Assembly: GCA_031263565.1 (NCBI GenBank)
Contig: JAISFR010000095.1
Location: 1-54,836, forward strand
Length of the DNA stretch: 54,836 nucleotides
Source: Candidatus Adiutrix sp.
Lineage (GTDB): Bacteria > Desulfobacterota > Desulfarculia > Adiutricales > Adiutricaceae
Reading direction: 5' to 3'
Below the pieces are notes generated by a model. That model saw nothing but the letters and a program-made list of their open reading frames with translations, did not search any database and was not told where the DNA came from. Shown piece by piece: positions 25,803 to 34,174 of the stretch. Every line of letters starts with the position of its first letter. Positions within the stretch are counted from its first letter, which is position 1. The position numbers were made by a program, and so were the translations under genes.

Positions 25803-28229
25803 ATGAAAAGCGAAATCGGGTCACTGCTCAGCAAACCGGCCCTGTCTTTCTTCAGGCGTTTTGACTTCGTCAAATTCATGTCTTCCCTGGCCGAGCGGGA
25901 GCCCGGGGCCGGCTATATCCAACGGACCGAAACGCCCCCGCCCGGATTTGCCGACCAGGCCGACATCAGCCGCCTGGCCGCGGACCTGGCCGAGCGCTCC
26001 CTGGCTGAAAAGGGTGAGCCGGCCAGCCGCCAGGAACTGGAAACCCAGGCCGGACTCATCTCCTGCCGCTATGACGCCGATCTGCACCGCATGCTGAGGG
26101 CGGGCGTCAGCAACATCATCACCCGGCTCTTCGAATCCCGCGATCCCGGGAAACTCTTCATTTCGCATAACGGCCGGGAACTTCTGAACCTGCCCCGCCT
26201 GCGCCGGGCGGTGGCCGACGGCCGGGGGGTGGTTTATCTCATCAACCATTCCTCCCATTGGGACGAGTTCATCTTCAACGTCTTTCTGGATCACAACGGG
26301 CTCGGCATGCCCCTTTTCGCCGCCGGGCAAAACATGATGGCCACCCCCAGCCTGACCCGCATCTTCATGGTCGGCTCCTACGTCATTCTGCGCAGCGGGG
26401 CCAGCCGGACCTATCTCTCCACCCTCTTTCATTACTGCCAGGCCCTGGGGGAACTCGGGAAGCCCCAGGGCATCTTCCTGGAGGCCTGGTCCGGCGGAGC
26501 CCGGACCCGCGACGGGAGCCTCCGCTACCCCCGCCGGCTCATCGCCCTTCAGGGGGCCCTGGCCGCCCGCAACGATGTTCTGGTTCAGCCGGTGGTCATC
26601 AGCTACAGCCGGATCCCCGAAGACCTGGGGCTTTCCGAAGGGCGCAGCCTGGCTTCCTGGCTCAACGGGCACCACATGTTCCGCGAGCTTCTCAAGCGAC
26701 CCTGGCAGCCCGGGGAAAGCCTGATCAGGGGTTTGCAAAATCTCTACGGGCGAACCTATGTCGGCTTCGGCCGGGGCCGCCTGGTCTCGGAACTGGCCGA
26801 GGAACTGGCCGGGCAGAGCGGCAGCGAACTGACCCTGGATGAATACGCCTCCCTCTACGCCATCCGCGAAATCGCCCGGGACAAAAAAATCATGACCAGC
26901 CAGGTGGCCGCCCGGGCCCTGAGTCTGGCCGGGAAGAAATACCCGGCTCTGAACGAGGCCGCGGCCCGGGCCATCGGCGAAATAAGCGACTATCACCAGC
27001 GCACCTTTGGCCAGGATCCGGATTTCGAGGATTTCTTCAATGAACATGAACTGGCCGAAGCCCTGGACGACGGGCTGAAATCGCTGCGCATGCGCCAGGT
27101 CATCGGCCGGCGCCCCCTCATTCCGCGCCGCCTGCCTAAAATAAAGGCCCCCCACGGCCTGGCCTATTACGCCACCCACGCCGACCGGCGGCTTTACAGC
27201 CCCTCGGCCAAGGAAAATTTCGTGGTCTGCGGTTCCGGCCCCTGGGCCTTCGGCCTGGTCTCCTACCTGGGCCGGCGCACCCTGGGCGACAAAAAATACA
27301 ACAACTCCAGCCTGACTCTCTATGACCGGGATAAGGAGGCCATGACCCATCTGGCCTATGAACGCACTTTGGGAGAGTACTTTCCGGACTGGCGGCTGCC
27401 TAAAAACGTCTTCCCCACCCACGACCACACCGCCGCTTTCCGCAAGGCCACCGAAGTGGTGGTGGCCGTGCCCCCCCAGCAGATGGACGAGACCCTGAAA
27501 GTCATTCTGCGCGAAGCCCGGGAGCTGCGCAGTCTGATCATCGCCAGCCGGGGCTTTGATCCCCAGTCCCACCGGCTGACCATGCAGATCGCCTGGGAAG
27601 CGGCTGTGGCCGCCGGCCGGCCCAAAACCAGCATCCTGGCCTTGAGCGGGCCCTTCAGCCCCCTGGCCCTGACAGGCGACGAGGGCGGCCTCTGGACCCT
27701 GGCCGGCGAGGTTCGCGGGGGCCGGGCCTCGGAAGCCCTGCTTTTCAAATTCGGCCGTTTTCGGGTCACTACCAGCTCCGATCCCATCGGGCTGCAGATG
27801 ACCGCCGCCCTGGCCGACGCCTATGCCCTCTACGGCCTTTTCAGCGGCCGGCAGAAAAAACTGCGCGGCCAGCCTCTGGAGATGGCCGCTTTCGTGCGTG
27901 AAATCAGCGCCGAAGCCAAAAACCTGACCCTGGCCCTCGGCGGCCAGCCCCAGACTTTTGAAGCCGACAACCCGGCCTGGGTCTCGGAATTCATTATCCG
28001 CCTCATGAGCGGCCCCGGCCCCTCCCCCAACTGGCTCAATGCCCTGAAGGCCGACCAGCCCCCCGGGGAGCTGGTCCCGGCCCGCAAGGAATTGGCCGAA
28101 AAATGGCCCGACCCCTGGGTCACGGGTTATTTCTCCATTCATTCGGCCTATCTGACCGCCAAGCATCTGGGCTTGACCCTCCCCCATCTGGAGGAGGCCA
28201 ACCGCATTTTCTGGGCCGCGGGCGGCTGA
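25803..28229 (+). CDS. Fusion of a PlsB-like glycerol-3-phosphate acyltransferase and a GpsA-like dehydrogenase
   Basis: An 808-residue two-part protein. The first ~450 residues carry the acyltransferase motifs: HSSHWD (H149, D154), then SYVILRSGASRT, FLEAWSGGARTRDG and VQPVVISYSRIPE, as in PlsB/GPAT. From about residue 470 the protein resembles NAD(P)-dependent glycerol-3-phosphate dehydrogenase: VVCGSGPWAFG (G477, G479) is the dinucleotide loop, followed by LPKNVFPTHD, VVVAVPP, IIASRGFD and LSGPFSP. The catalytic-lysine block, normally GALKN, reads AALAD here, so the lysine is replaced by A671. The dehydrogenase half may therefore be inactive or regulatory. The ATG at 25803 has AAGGG 7 bases upstream and is preferred to 25797. 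It abuts the BtuC-like gene. Confidence 0.8.
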   Translation: MKSEIGSLLSKPALSFFRRFDFVKFMSSLAEREPGAGYIQRTETPPPGFADQADISRLAADLAERSLAEKGEPASRQELETQAGLISCRYDADLHRMLRAGVSNIITRLFESRDPGKLFISHNGRELLNLPRLRRAVADGRGVVYLINHSSHWDEFIFNVFLDHNGLGMPLFAAGQNMMATPSLTRIFMVGSYVILRSGASRTYLSTLFHYCQALGELGKPQGIFLEAWSGGARTRDGSLRYPRRLIALQGALAARNDVLVQPVVISYSRIPEDLGLSEGRSLASWLNGHHMFRELLKRPWQPGESLIRGLQNLYGRTYVGFGRGRLVSELAEELAGQSGSELTLDEYASLYAIREIARDKKIMTSQVAARALSLAGKKYPALNEAAARAIGEISDYHQRTFGQDPDFEDFFNEHELAEALDDGLKSLRMRQVIGRRPLIPRRLPKIKAPHGLAYYATHADRRLYSPSAKENFVVCGSGPWAFGLVSYLGRRTLGDKKYNNSSLTLYDRDKEAMTHLAYERTLGEYFPDWRLPKNVFPTHDHTAAFRKATEVVVAVPPQQMDETLKVILREARELRSLIIASRGFDPQSHRLTMQIAWEAAVAAGRPKTSILALSGPFSPLALTGDEGGLWTLAGEVRGGRASEALLFKFGRFRVTTSSDPIGLQMTAALADAYALYGLFSGRQKKLRGQPLEMAAFVREISAEAKNLTLALGGQPQTFEADNPAWVSEFIIRLMSGPGPSPNWLNALKADQPPGELVPARKELAEKWPDPWVTGYFSIHSAYLTAKHLGLTLPHLEEANRIFWAAGG

Positions 28230-28231
28230 GC

Positions 28232-29299
28232 ATGAAGGCCGCCGCCGTCAGCCGTCCGCTCTGGCGTTCGCCCTTCAGTCTGGGTCTGGTCCTGGCGGGA
28301 ATCCTGGTCCTGGTCCTGGCCTGGTCGGTCAATTCCGGCTACATGCCCCTGGAGTCCGGAGAAATTCTGGAGCTCATCCGCAGCCGGATTCCGGGCGGCC
28401 TCCCCGGGCCGGATGAAAGCCGGGCCGTGGTGCTGTTGGAGGTCCGTCTGCCCAGGCTGCTCTGCGCCATTCTGGCCGGCGCCGCCCTGGGCCTGTCCGG
28501 AGCCATTTTTCAGGGCCTGTTGCTGAACCCCCTGGCCGACCCTTACACCCTGGGGGTTTCCTCGGGGGCGGCCTGCGGGGCGGCCATCGTCATCGTCCTG
28601 AATCTCCTGCTTCCGGGCCTCCCCTTTCTGGGCTCCGCCTGGTCTCTGACCCTGGGCGCCTTCCTGACGGCCAGCCTGACCCTGGCCCTGGTCATCGCCC
28701 TGGCCCGCGACGAACAGAAGCACTTGTCGCCCACCAACCTGATTCTGGCCGGGGTCATCATGTCGGCCATTTTGTCGGCGGCCATCAGCTTCATCAAATA
28801 TCTGGCCGGGGACCAGGTCAGTTCCATCGTCTTCTGGCTCCTGGGCAGTTTTCAGGCCCGCACCTGGAACGACGCGGCCATTGTGCTGATTTTCTTCCTG
28901 CCGGCCCTCCTGGCCGCCCTGTGGTCGGCGGTGGATCTGAACATCATGACCCTGGGGCTCAGGTCGGCCGAAACTCTGGGCGTCAACACCCGCCGGGTGC
29001 GCCTGAGGCTCTTGGCGGCCGCCTCGCTGGCGGCCTCGGCCGCCGTATCGGTGGCCGGCATCATCGGTTTCGTGGGGCTGATCGTGCCCCACCTGGTCAG
29101 ACTGATCAGCGGCCCCGATCACCGGACTTTGCTCCCCCTGTCGGCCCTGGGCGGCGCGCTGTTGCTCCTGGCCGCCGACAGCGCCGTCAGGGTGCTGCTG
29201 CCCGGGGAAATTCCGGTGGGCGTCTTGACCGCCCTGCTGGCCGGGCCGGTCTTTCTGGTTATTTTTCGAAAGCGCCTGGGGCGACCGGCGGATGACTGA
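28232..29299 (+). CDS. FecCD/BtuC-family ABC importer permease
   Basis: A 355-residue protein with about 9-10 membrane segments, the permease half of a vitamin B12, heme or siderophore importer. Family blocks include VRLPRLLCAILAGAALGLSG near the N-terminus, NPLADPYTLGVSSGA, and GFVGLIVPHLVR, which contacts the ATPase. The ATG at 28232 follows the fusion gene stop by 2 bases, so the two are probably coupled although the functions look unrelated. Its 3' end overlaps the ATPase gene by 8 bases. Proximity to cobI suggests a corrinoid or cobalt complex as cargo. Confidence 0.9.
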   Translation: MKAAAVSRPLWRSPFSLGLVLAGILVLVLAWSVNSGYMPLESGEILELIRSRIPGGLPGPDESRAVVLLEVRLPRLLCAILAGAALGLSGAIFQGLLLNPLADPYTLGVSSGAACGAAIVIVLNLLLPGLPFLGSAWSLTLGAFLTASLTLALVIALARDEQKHLSPTNLILAGVIMSAILSAAISFIKYLAGDQVSSIVFWLLGSFQARTWNDAAIVLIFFLPALLAALWSAVDLNIMTLGLRSAETLGVNTRRVRLRLLAAASLAASAAVSVAGIIGFVGLIVPHLVRLISGPDHRTLLPLSALGGALLLLAADSAVRVLLPGEIPVGVLTALLAGPVFLVIFRKRLGRPADD

Positions 29300-30095
29300 C
29301 GGCCCCTGGATCAGCGTGCGCGGCCTGGGCTTCGCCCACGGCCCTCAAACCGTCCTGACGGATATTGATCTGGAGTTCCGCCAGGGGCGCCATTATATCC
29401 TGGCCGGCCCCAACGGCGCCGGCAAAAGCACCCTGATGGACCTGTTGGCCAACTTGAAAAAACCGGCCGCAGGGAGCATAATGGTCCAGGGACGTCTCAT
29501 CGGCGACTACCGCCCCCTGGACCTGGCCAGGACTCTGGCCCTGGCTCCGCAGGACTTTCGCCTTGATTTCTCCTTCACCGTGCTCGAAGTGGCGGCCATG
29601 GGCCGCCGGCCCTACCTGGGCCGCTGGGGGCGGCTGAGCCCCGAAGACCACGCGGCGGTGGACCGGGCCCTCGGGGAACTGGATCTCGCTCCCCTGGCCT
29701 TGAAAGCGGTGACCGCCCTGTCCGGCGGCGAGCGCCGGAGAGTGATCGCCGCCCGGGCCCTGGCCCAGGAAACCCCGATTCTCCTTCTGGACGAGCCCAC
29801 TTCAGGGCTGGATATCGCCCACAGTCTGGCCCTGATGGCTCTGGCCCGAAAAAAAGCCGAAAGCGGGGCCCTGGTCATCACCGTCACTCACGACCTGAAT
29901 CTGGCCGCCGCTTTCGGCCACGAATTCGTTTTTCTGAAAAAAGGCCGCCTGATGGCCGCCGGGGCCACCGCCCAAACCTTCAACTCCGAAGTGCTCGGCC
30001 TGGTCTACGAGGCCGAGGCCCGGGTGAAGCGGGACGAATTCGCCGGAGGACCGGCGGCCAGCTTCCGGTTAGGCGGCCAAGCTGAAAGGAAATAA
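29292..30095 (+). CDS. FecE/BtuD-type ABC importer ATPase
   Basis: A 267-residue nucleotide-binding subunit. GPNGAGKST is Walker A, LSGGERRRV is the signature, ILLLDEPTSGLDI is Walker B and VTHDLN is the H-loop. The block PAAGSIMVQGRLIGDY is typical of the iron-chelate/B12 importer branch. It overlaps the permease gene and lies 17 bases upstream of the binding-protein gene, so the three form a complete importer. Confidence 0.92.
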   Translation: MTDGPWISVRGLGFAHGPQTVLTDIDLEFRQGRHYILAGPNGAGKSTLMDLLANLKKPAAGSIMVQGRLIGDYRPLDLARTLALAPQDFRLDFSFTVLEVAAMGRRPYLGRWGRLSPEDHAAVDRALGELDLAPLALKAVTALSGGERRRVIAARALAQETPILLLDEPTSGLDIAHSLALMALARKKAESGALVITVTHDLNLAAAFGHEFVFLKKGRLMAAGATAQTFNSEVLGLVYEAEARVKRDEFAGGPAASFRLGGQAERK

Positions 30096-30111
30096 GTCCG
30101 GGAGGAAAAAG

Positions 30112-31164
30112 ATGAAAAAAGCATTGCGGCTGACCGTGGCCCTGGCCCTGCTGATAACCGCCGCCCCGCCCCTTTCGTTCAGCGCCGAAGAAAAGGCCCG
30201 GCCCCGGATCATCAGCCTCTATGCCGCCCATACCGAAGTGCTCCTGCGCCTGGGCGCCCGGGATAATCTGGTCGGGGTCTCGGCCCAGGAAAGCTACAGC
30301 GGCCCGGAAACCGAAGGCCGGCGGCCCCCGGTCTTCACCATGCACGACGATGTGGAAAAATTTCTGGCGGCCAAACCCGATCTGGTGCTGATGAGGCTCA
30401 TGCACAAAGCCTCGGCCCCCCACCTGGTCGCCGCCCTGGAAAACTCCGGGGTCAGGGTCTACGCCGCCCAAGTGGTCAAGGCCGGCGATCTCTATAAATA
30501 CTGGCGGAATCTGGCCGCCCTGGTGGGTCGGGAAAAAGAGGCCGAAAAGATGATCGCCGATTTCGACGCCCGGGTCAGCCTCTACCATAAAGCCGCCCAG
30601 GCGCGGGCCGAGCGTGACAAGCCGGGCGTTTTTCTGGAAGCTGTTCACGAACAGGTGAAAACCTTCACCCCTGATTCGCTGCCGGTCTGGCTGGTGGAAC
30701 TGGCCGGCGCCAAGAACGTGGCCGCCGACGCCAAGCCCCATTCCCCCAAACTCGTCGTCGCCAATTACGGGCCGGAGCGGCTGCTGGCCAAGGCCGACCA
30801 GGTCGATATCCTTATATCCCAGATGGGGCCCATGAACACCACATCCTTAAAGCAGGTCAAAACCCGCAGGATCTACCGGACCCTCAAGGCCGTCAAGGAA
30901 GGGCGGGTCTATAAGATTTCCGAAGCTATCCTGAGCCGCCCCACCCCTTCGCTCCTGGCCGGCCTGGAGCAAATGGCCGCCTGGACCGGCCTGGAGGTCG
31001 AGGTTCCCCTCTCTTCGGGAACTGAAAGCCTGACGGACGGGCCGGCGCCCGATGAAGAACTTGCGGCTCTGCCGCCCTCCCAAAACGAAGGAGACCGGAA
31101 CCCGGCCGCCGTCATCATTGACCATGACGGGGATGGCCGATCATCAAGCGCTAAGGAGCCCTAA
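30112..31164 (+). CDS. Periplasmic substrate-binding protein of a BtuF/iron-chelate-type importer
   Basis: A 350-residue protein with a signal peptide ending at about residue 24 (PPLSFSAEE). The mature part is a class III periplasmic binding fold: RIISLYAAHTEVLLRLGA, then a long linking helix and a second lobe ending in ILSRPTPSLLAGLEQMA. It has a Pro/Asp-rich tail of about 50 residues beyond the usual fold, including DHDGDGRSS, with no known role. The start has a strong GGGAGG. The cargo is inferred to be a corrinoid or cobalt-related ligand from the neighbouring cobI; siderophore or heme cannot be excluded. Confidence 0.85.
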   Translation: MKKALRLTVALALLITAAPPLSFSAEEKARPRIISLYAAHTEVLLRLGARDNLVGVSAQESYSGPETEGRRPPVFTMHDDVEKFLAAKPDLVLMRLMHKASAPHLVAALENSGVRVYAAQVVKAGDLYKYWRNLAALVGREKEAEKMIADFDARVSLYHKAAQARAERDKPGVFLEAVHEQVKTFTPDSLPVWLVELAGAKNVAADAKPHSPKLVVANYGPERLLAKADQVDILISQMGPMNTTSLKQVKTRRIYRTLKAVKEGRVYKISEAILSRPTPSLLAGLEQMAAWTGLEVEVPLSSGTESLTDGPAPDEELAALPPSQNEGDRNPAAVIIDHDGDGRSSSAKEP

Positions 31165-31171
31165 TTTCCCA

Positions 31172-31894
31172 ATGATTGAAAAAATCGGAACCCTCTATGG
31201 CATCGGCGTCGGCCCCGGCGACCCGGAACTGTTGACCATCAAAGCCGCCCGAGTTCTGGGCCAGGTCGATCTGGTCTTTACGGCCGCCTCGCCCGGCAAT
31301 GACTATTCCATCGCCCAGCAGATCGCCCAGCCCCATCTGAAGCCCGGCATTGAAGTCAGGCGGCTCAACTTCCCCATGGTGGGGGACCGGGAAACCCTGA
31401 CCCGGGTCTGGCGGGCCAATGCCGAGGAAATCGCCGGTGTGCTCAGGGAAGGCCTGTCGGCCGCCTTCCTGACTCTGGGGGATCCGCTGACCTACAGCAC
31501 TTACGGCTATGTGCTGCCCTATCTGGCCGAAATGCTGCCCCAGGGGCAGATCCGCACCATCCCGGGCATCACCTCTTACCAGATGGCCGCCGCCCGGCAC
31601 AACCAACCCCTGGTCACCGGCCTGGAATCCCTGACCATCATGAGCGGGGTGGAAGACCCGGAAAAACTGGGGCGGCTCCTCACCCAGACCGACAACGTGG
31701 CCATTCTGAAGACCTACCGGTCCTATGAAGGCATTGTGGCCATGCTGAAAGAAAAAAATCAGCTCAAAAACGCCACCCTCTATTCCAGGGTGGGCCTGCC
31801 GGATGAGGAAATCCATGTTGACCTGGAAAAAGACCCGGTGGCTAAACCGCCCTATCTGTCCCTGATGATCGTCAAAACCGGCGGGAAGCTTTAG
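31172..31894 (+). CDS. cobI: Precorrin-2 C20-methyltransferase
   Basis: A 240-residue SAM-dependent enzyme that methylates C20 of precorrin-2 (or the cobalt form, CbiL) in cobalamin synthesis. GIGVGPGDPELLTIKAARVL is the signature opening; LTLGDPLTYSTYGYV and TIPGITSYQMAAA are the other family blocks. Length is normal. The ATG at 31172 matches the family start, with AAGGAG about 13 bases upstream. It overlaps nothing and follows the importer by 7 bases. Both this enzyme and the siroheme enzyme at 12965 draw on precorrin-2. Confidence 0.9.
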   Translation: MIEKIGTLYGIGVGPGDPELLTIKAARVLGQVDLVFTAASPGNDYSIAQQIAQPHLKPGIEVRRLNFPMVGDRETLTRVWRANAEEIAGVLREGLSAAFLTLGDPLTYSTYGYVLPYLAEMLPQGQIRTIPGITSYQMAAARHNQPLVTGLESLTIMSGVEDPEKLGRLLTQTDNVAILKTYRSYEGIVAMLKEKNQLKNATLYSRVGLPDEEIHVDLEKDPVAKPPYLSLMIVKTGGKL

Positions 31895-31916
31895 GAAGCT
31901 TGCAGACAACCAAGAA

Positions 31917-32975
31917 GTGACTCGGTCCAAAAAAAAGAGCCAATCGCTGCTGATTCCCACAGGGACCGCGGTCCTGGGCACTTTAGCGGCTCTGGCCGTC
32001 TGGCCGGCGGAGACCGGCGAGTTCCTGCGCCCGGCCCATCTGGCCCACAAGGTGGGCTGGCCTATGCTCCGGGCCATGTTTTTCATGAGTCTGGGGCTGA
32101 CGGCGGCCATGCTCATCGAAGCCCTGGGCTGGACCGAACGGCTGGGGCGCCTGGCCGCGCCCCTGACCCGCCGGGCCCGACTGCCGCGGGTGGCCGGGGC
32201 CAGCTTCACCACGGCCCTGGTCTCCAATCCGGCGGCCAACGCCCTGTTGTCGGAAGCGCTGGAGAAAAAGGAGATCAGCCCCGGAGTCCTGGCGGTGGCC
32301 AACCTTTTGAACGGCTCCTGGCCGTCTTTCATCGTTCATCTGCCCAGCACCCTGGTGGTGGCCGCCTCCCTGGCCGGGCGGGCCGGGCTGGCCTACACCG
32401 GCATCATGTTCAGCGCGGCCACCTTGCGCCTTCTGGGCGCCGCCGCCCTGGGCCGGCTGCTTCTGCCGCCTAACTCGGAGACCCCGGCCAAGGCTCCGCC
32501 GCCGGAGAGAAAAAAACTGGCCCAAATCTGGCCCGGGCTGCGCCGGCGTCTGCTCTGGCGTCTGAGCACCCTGTTGGGCGTGGCCATCCCGGTTTATTAC
32601 CTGATCACCCTGGCCGCCGACCTGGGATTTTTAAGCGCCCTGGAAAAATATTCGGCCGCCAGCCTGCCGGACTTTTTCCTGCCGGCCGAGGCGGCCGCTC
32701 TCATTGTTTTCTCCCTGACCGCCGAATTCTCTTCAGGTTTCGCGGCCGCCGGCGCCCTGATTCAGAATTCCACCCTCACCGTGGCCCAAGCCGCCGCCGC
32801 CCTGATCATCGGCAACATCATCGCCACGCCCGTTCGGGTGCTGCGCTGGCAACTGGCGGCTTTTCTGGGCTTTTTCCGGCTTCGGCTGGGTTTGATTCTC
32901 ATCTTCTGCAATCAGGCCTTTCGGGTTCTGAGCCTGATCCTGGCGCTTCTTCTTTTCTGGCGGATCTTCGGTTGA
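31917..32975 (+). CDS. Nucleoside-recognition (Gate) domain membrane protein
   Basis: A 352-residue polytopic protein with roughly eight membrane segments. It resembles 'nucleoside recognition' or spore-maturation-type Gate proteins: TTALVSNPAANALLSEALEK and the later SLTAEFSSGFAAAGALI match the duplicated Gate motif. The function of the family is unsettled; transport roles have been suggested. It begins with GTG 22 bases after cobI, so a role in corrinoid or metal handling is possible but is only an inference from context. Confidence 0.65.
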   Translation: MTRSKKKSQSLLIPTGTAVLGTLAALAVWPAETGEFLRPAHLAHKVGWPMLRAMFFMSLGLTAAMLIEALGWTERLGRLAAPLTRRARLPRVAGASFTTALVSNPAANALLSEALEKKEISPGVLAVANLLNGSWPSFIVHLPSTLVVAASLAGRAGLAYTGIMFSAATLRLLGAAALGRLLLPPNSETPAKAPPPERKKLAQIWPGLRRRLLWRLSTLLGVAIPVYYLITLAADLGFLSALEKYSAASLPDFFLPAEAAALIVFSLTAEFSSGFAAAGALIQNSTLTVAQAAAALIIGNIIATPVRVLRWQLAAFLGFFRLRLGLILIFCNQAFRVLSLILALLLFWRIFG

Positions 32976-32996
32976 ACCCCGGACCGCCGGCTATCC

Positions 32997-33407
32997 TCAG
33001 GGAAATTCCTCAACCGCCTGGCGCTCGTAAATATCCGTAATCTCCCGGACCTGCCCCCGAAGTACGACAAAAGTGCGGGCCAGATCATGACAGACCACCG
33101 TGGCCAGGTTGGGGTTCTCGGGCTGAAACTCGGCGTCCAGGCAGCCCCGGACCAGCCGCCGGACATTTTCCGTGGACTGGACCGCATATTGACGGGTCTG
33201 ATAGGCCGACCACTGGGCCATGGCGAAAATGCCGCCCATCAGGACCACCACCACGCTGAAGACCGCCAGTCTGAGCCTGAACAGATCTCTCTCCTGGCGA
33301 GCCCAGCGCGCCGGCCGGGCGCCTTCCAGGGGGCGGCCGCAGTGGGGGCAGCCGGGGGCCAGGTCGGAAACGTCTTTCCCGCAGTCGGGGCAGCTCATCA
33401 GGGGCAT
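32997..33407 (-). CDS. Small zinc-ribbon membrane protein
   Basis: A 136-residue protein. The N-terminus holds a double CxxC zinc ribbon (CPDCG and CPHCG), followed by a basic stretch and one membrane segment (about residues 45-65, LAVFSVVVVLMGGIFAM). About 70 extracytoplasmic residues follow with two cysteines and no recognised domain. The ATG at 33407 has GGAG 8 bases upstream. It diverges from def and converges with the Gate-domain gene. Function unknown. Confidence 0.65.
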   Translation of the reverse strand: MPLMSCPDCGKDVSDLAPGCPHCGRPLEGARPARWARQERDLFRLRLAVFSVVVVLMGGIFAMAQWSAYQTRQYAVQSTENVRRLVRGCLDAEFQPENPNLATVVCHDLARTFVVLRGQVREITDIYERQAVEEFP

Positions 33408-33586
33408 GGGGTTTTCTCCGGCGGCCCCGCCAAAAGACGCGGAGGCCTTCAGGTTCTGATAATTTATCGGAAAAAGGAGCCGACAGCATGAATCAGAAAG
33501 ATCACCGGGCATATTTTAGCATATCCAGGGATGAACAGAACTGTTTGTTCCCTGGAAGGCCGCCCTGCTGCGCAAGCCCCGCGCTC

Positions 33587-33615
33587 TTGTCAAGCGGCCC
33601 TTTTCGACTTATATT
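33587..33615 (+). promoter_or_regulatory. Sigma-70-type promoter for def-fmt-rsmB
   Basis: TTGTCA at 33587-33592 and TATATT at 33610-33615 are 17 bases apart. Transcription would start near 33622, about 30 bases before the def start. Confidence 0.55.
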
Positions 33616-33652
33616 ATAAGCATTGCTCCAATTCCAGTTGTGAGGACAAGCC

Positions 33653-34174
33653 ATGGCGATACTGCCGATTCTGAAATACCCCGACCCGCTTCTGCGGGAG
33701 AAGTCAAAGGAAGTGGAGCTTTTCGACGACGGGTTGAAGGCTCTGGCCGCCGATATGGCCGAAACCATGCTGGAAGCGCCCGGGGCCGGTCTGGCCGCGC
33801 CGCAGGTGGGCCGCCTGACGCGGATGATCGTCATCGCCGGAGCCGGCAACGACGAAGATTTTGACGAGCGGGTGCTGACCCTGGTCAACCCCCGCATCAC
33901 CTGGTCCGGTGGGGAACAGGTTTATAACGAAGGCTGCCTGTCGGTTCTTGACTACAGCGAAAACGTCATCAGGGCCGGGGAAGTCGAAGTCCAGGCCCGG
34001 GATCTCGACGGCCGGCCTTTCACCATCACGGCCGACGGCCGCCGGGCGGTCATTTTGCAGCATGAAATCGACCACCTGGACGGCATTTTGTTTCTCGACC
34101 GCATCTCCAGTCTGAAACGCGACATCTACAAACGAAAACTAAAAAAAATCATGAAAGAGTCGGCCGATGCCTGA
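33653..34174 (+). CDS. def: Peptide deformylase
   Basis: A 173-residue metalloenzyme that removes the formyl group from nascent protein N-termini. All three family motifs are intact: GAGLAAPQVG, EGCLSV with the metal-binding cysteine, and QHEIDHLDG with two metal histidines and the catalytic glutamate. Length is normal. Its 3' end overlaps fmt by 8 bases, in the common bacterial order def-fmt-rsmB. Confidence 0.96.
   Translation: MAILPILKYPDPLLREKSKEVELFDDGLKALAADMAETMLEAPGAGLAAPQVGRLTRMIVIAGAGNDEDFDERVLTLVNPRITWSGGEQVYNEGCLSVLDYSENVIRAGEVEVQARDLDGRPFTITADGRRAVILQHEIDHLDGILFLDRISSLKRDIYKRKLKKIMKESADA

Noticed and set aside
25821-28187. 788-residue open frame antisense to the acyltransferase/dehydrogenase fusion
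   Set aside because: Composition is that of an antisense shadow and no motif is visible, whereas the plus strand holds clear acyltransferase and Rossmann motifs.
33408-33512. 35-codon N-terminal extension of the zinc-ribbon membrane protein
   Set aside because: The ATG at 33407 has a better-placed GGAG and starts directly before the CxxC ribbon.
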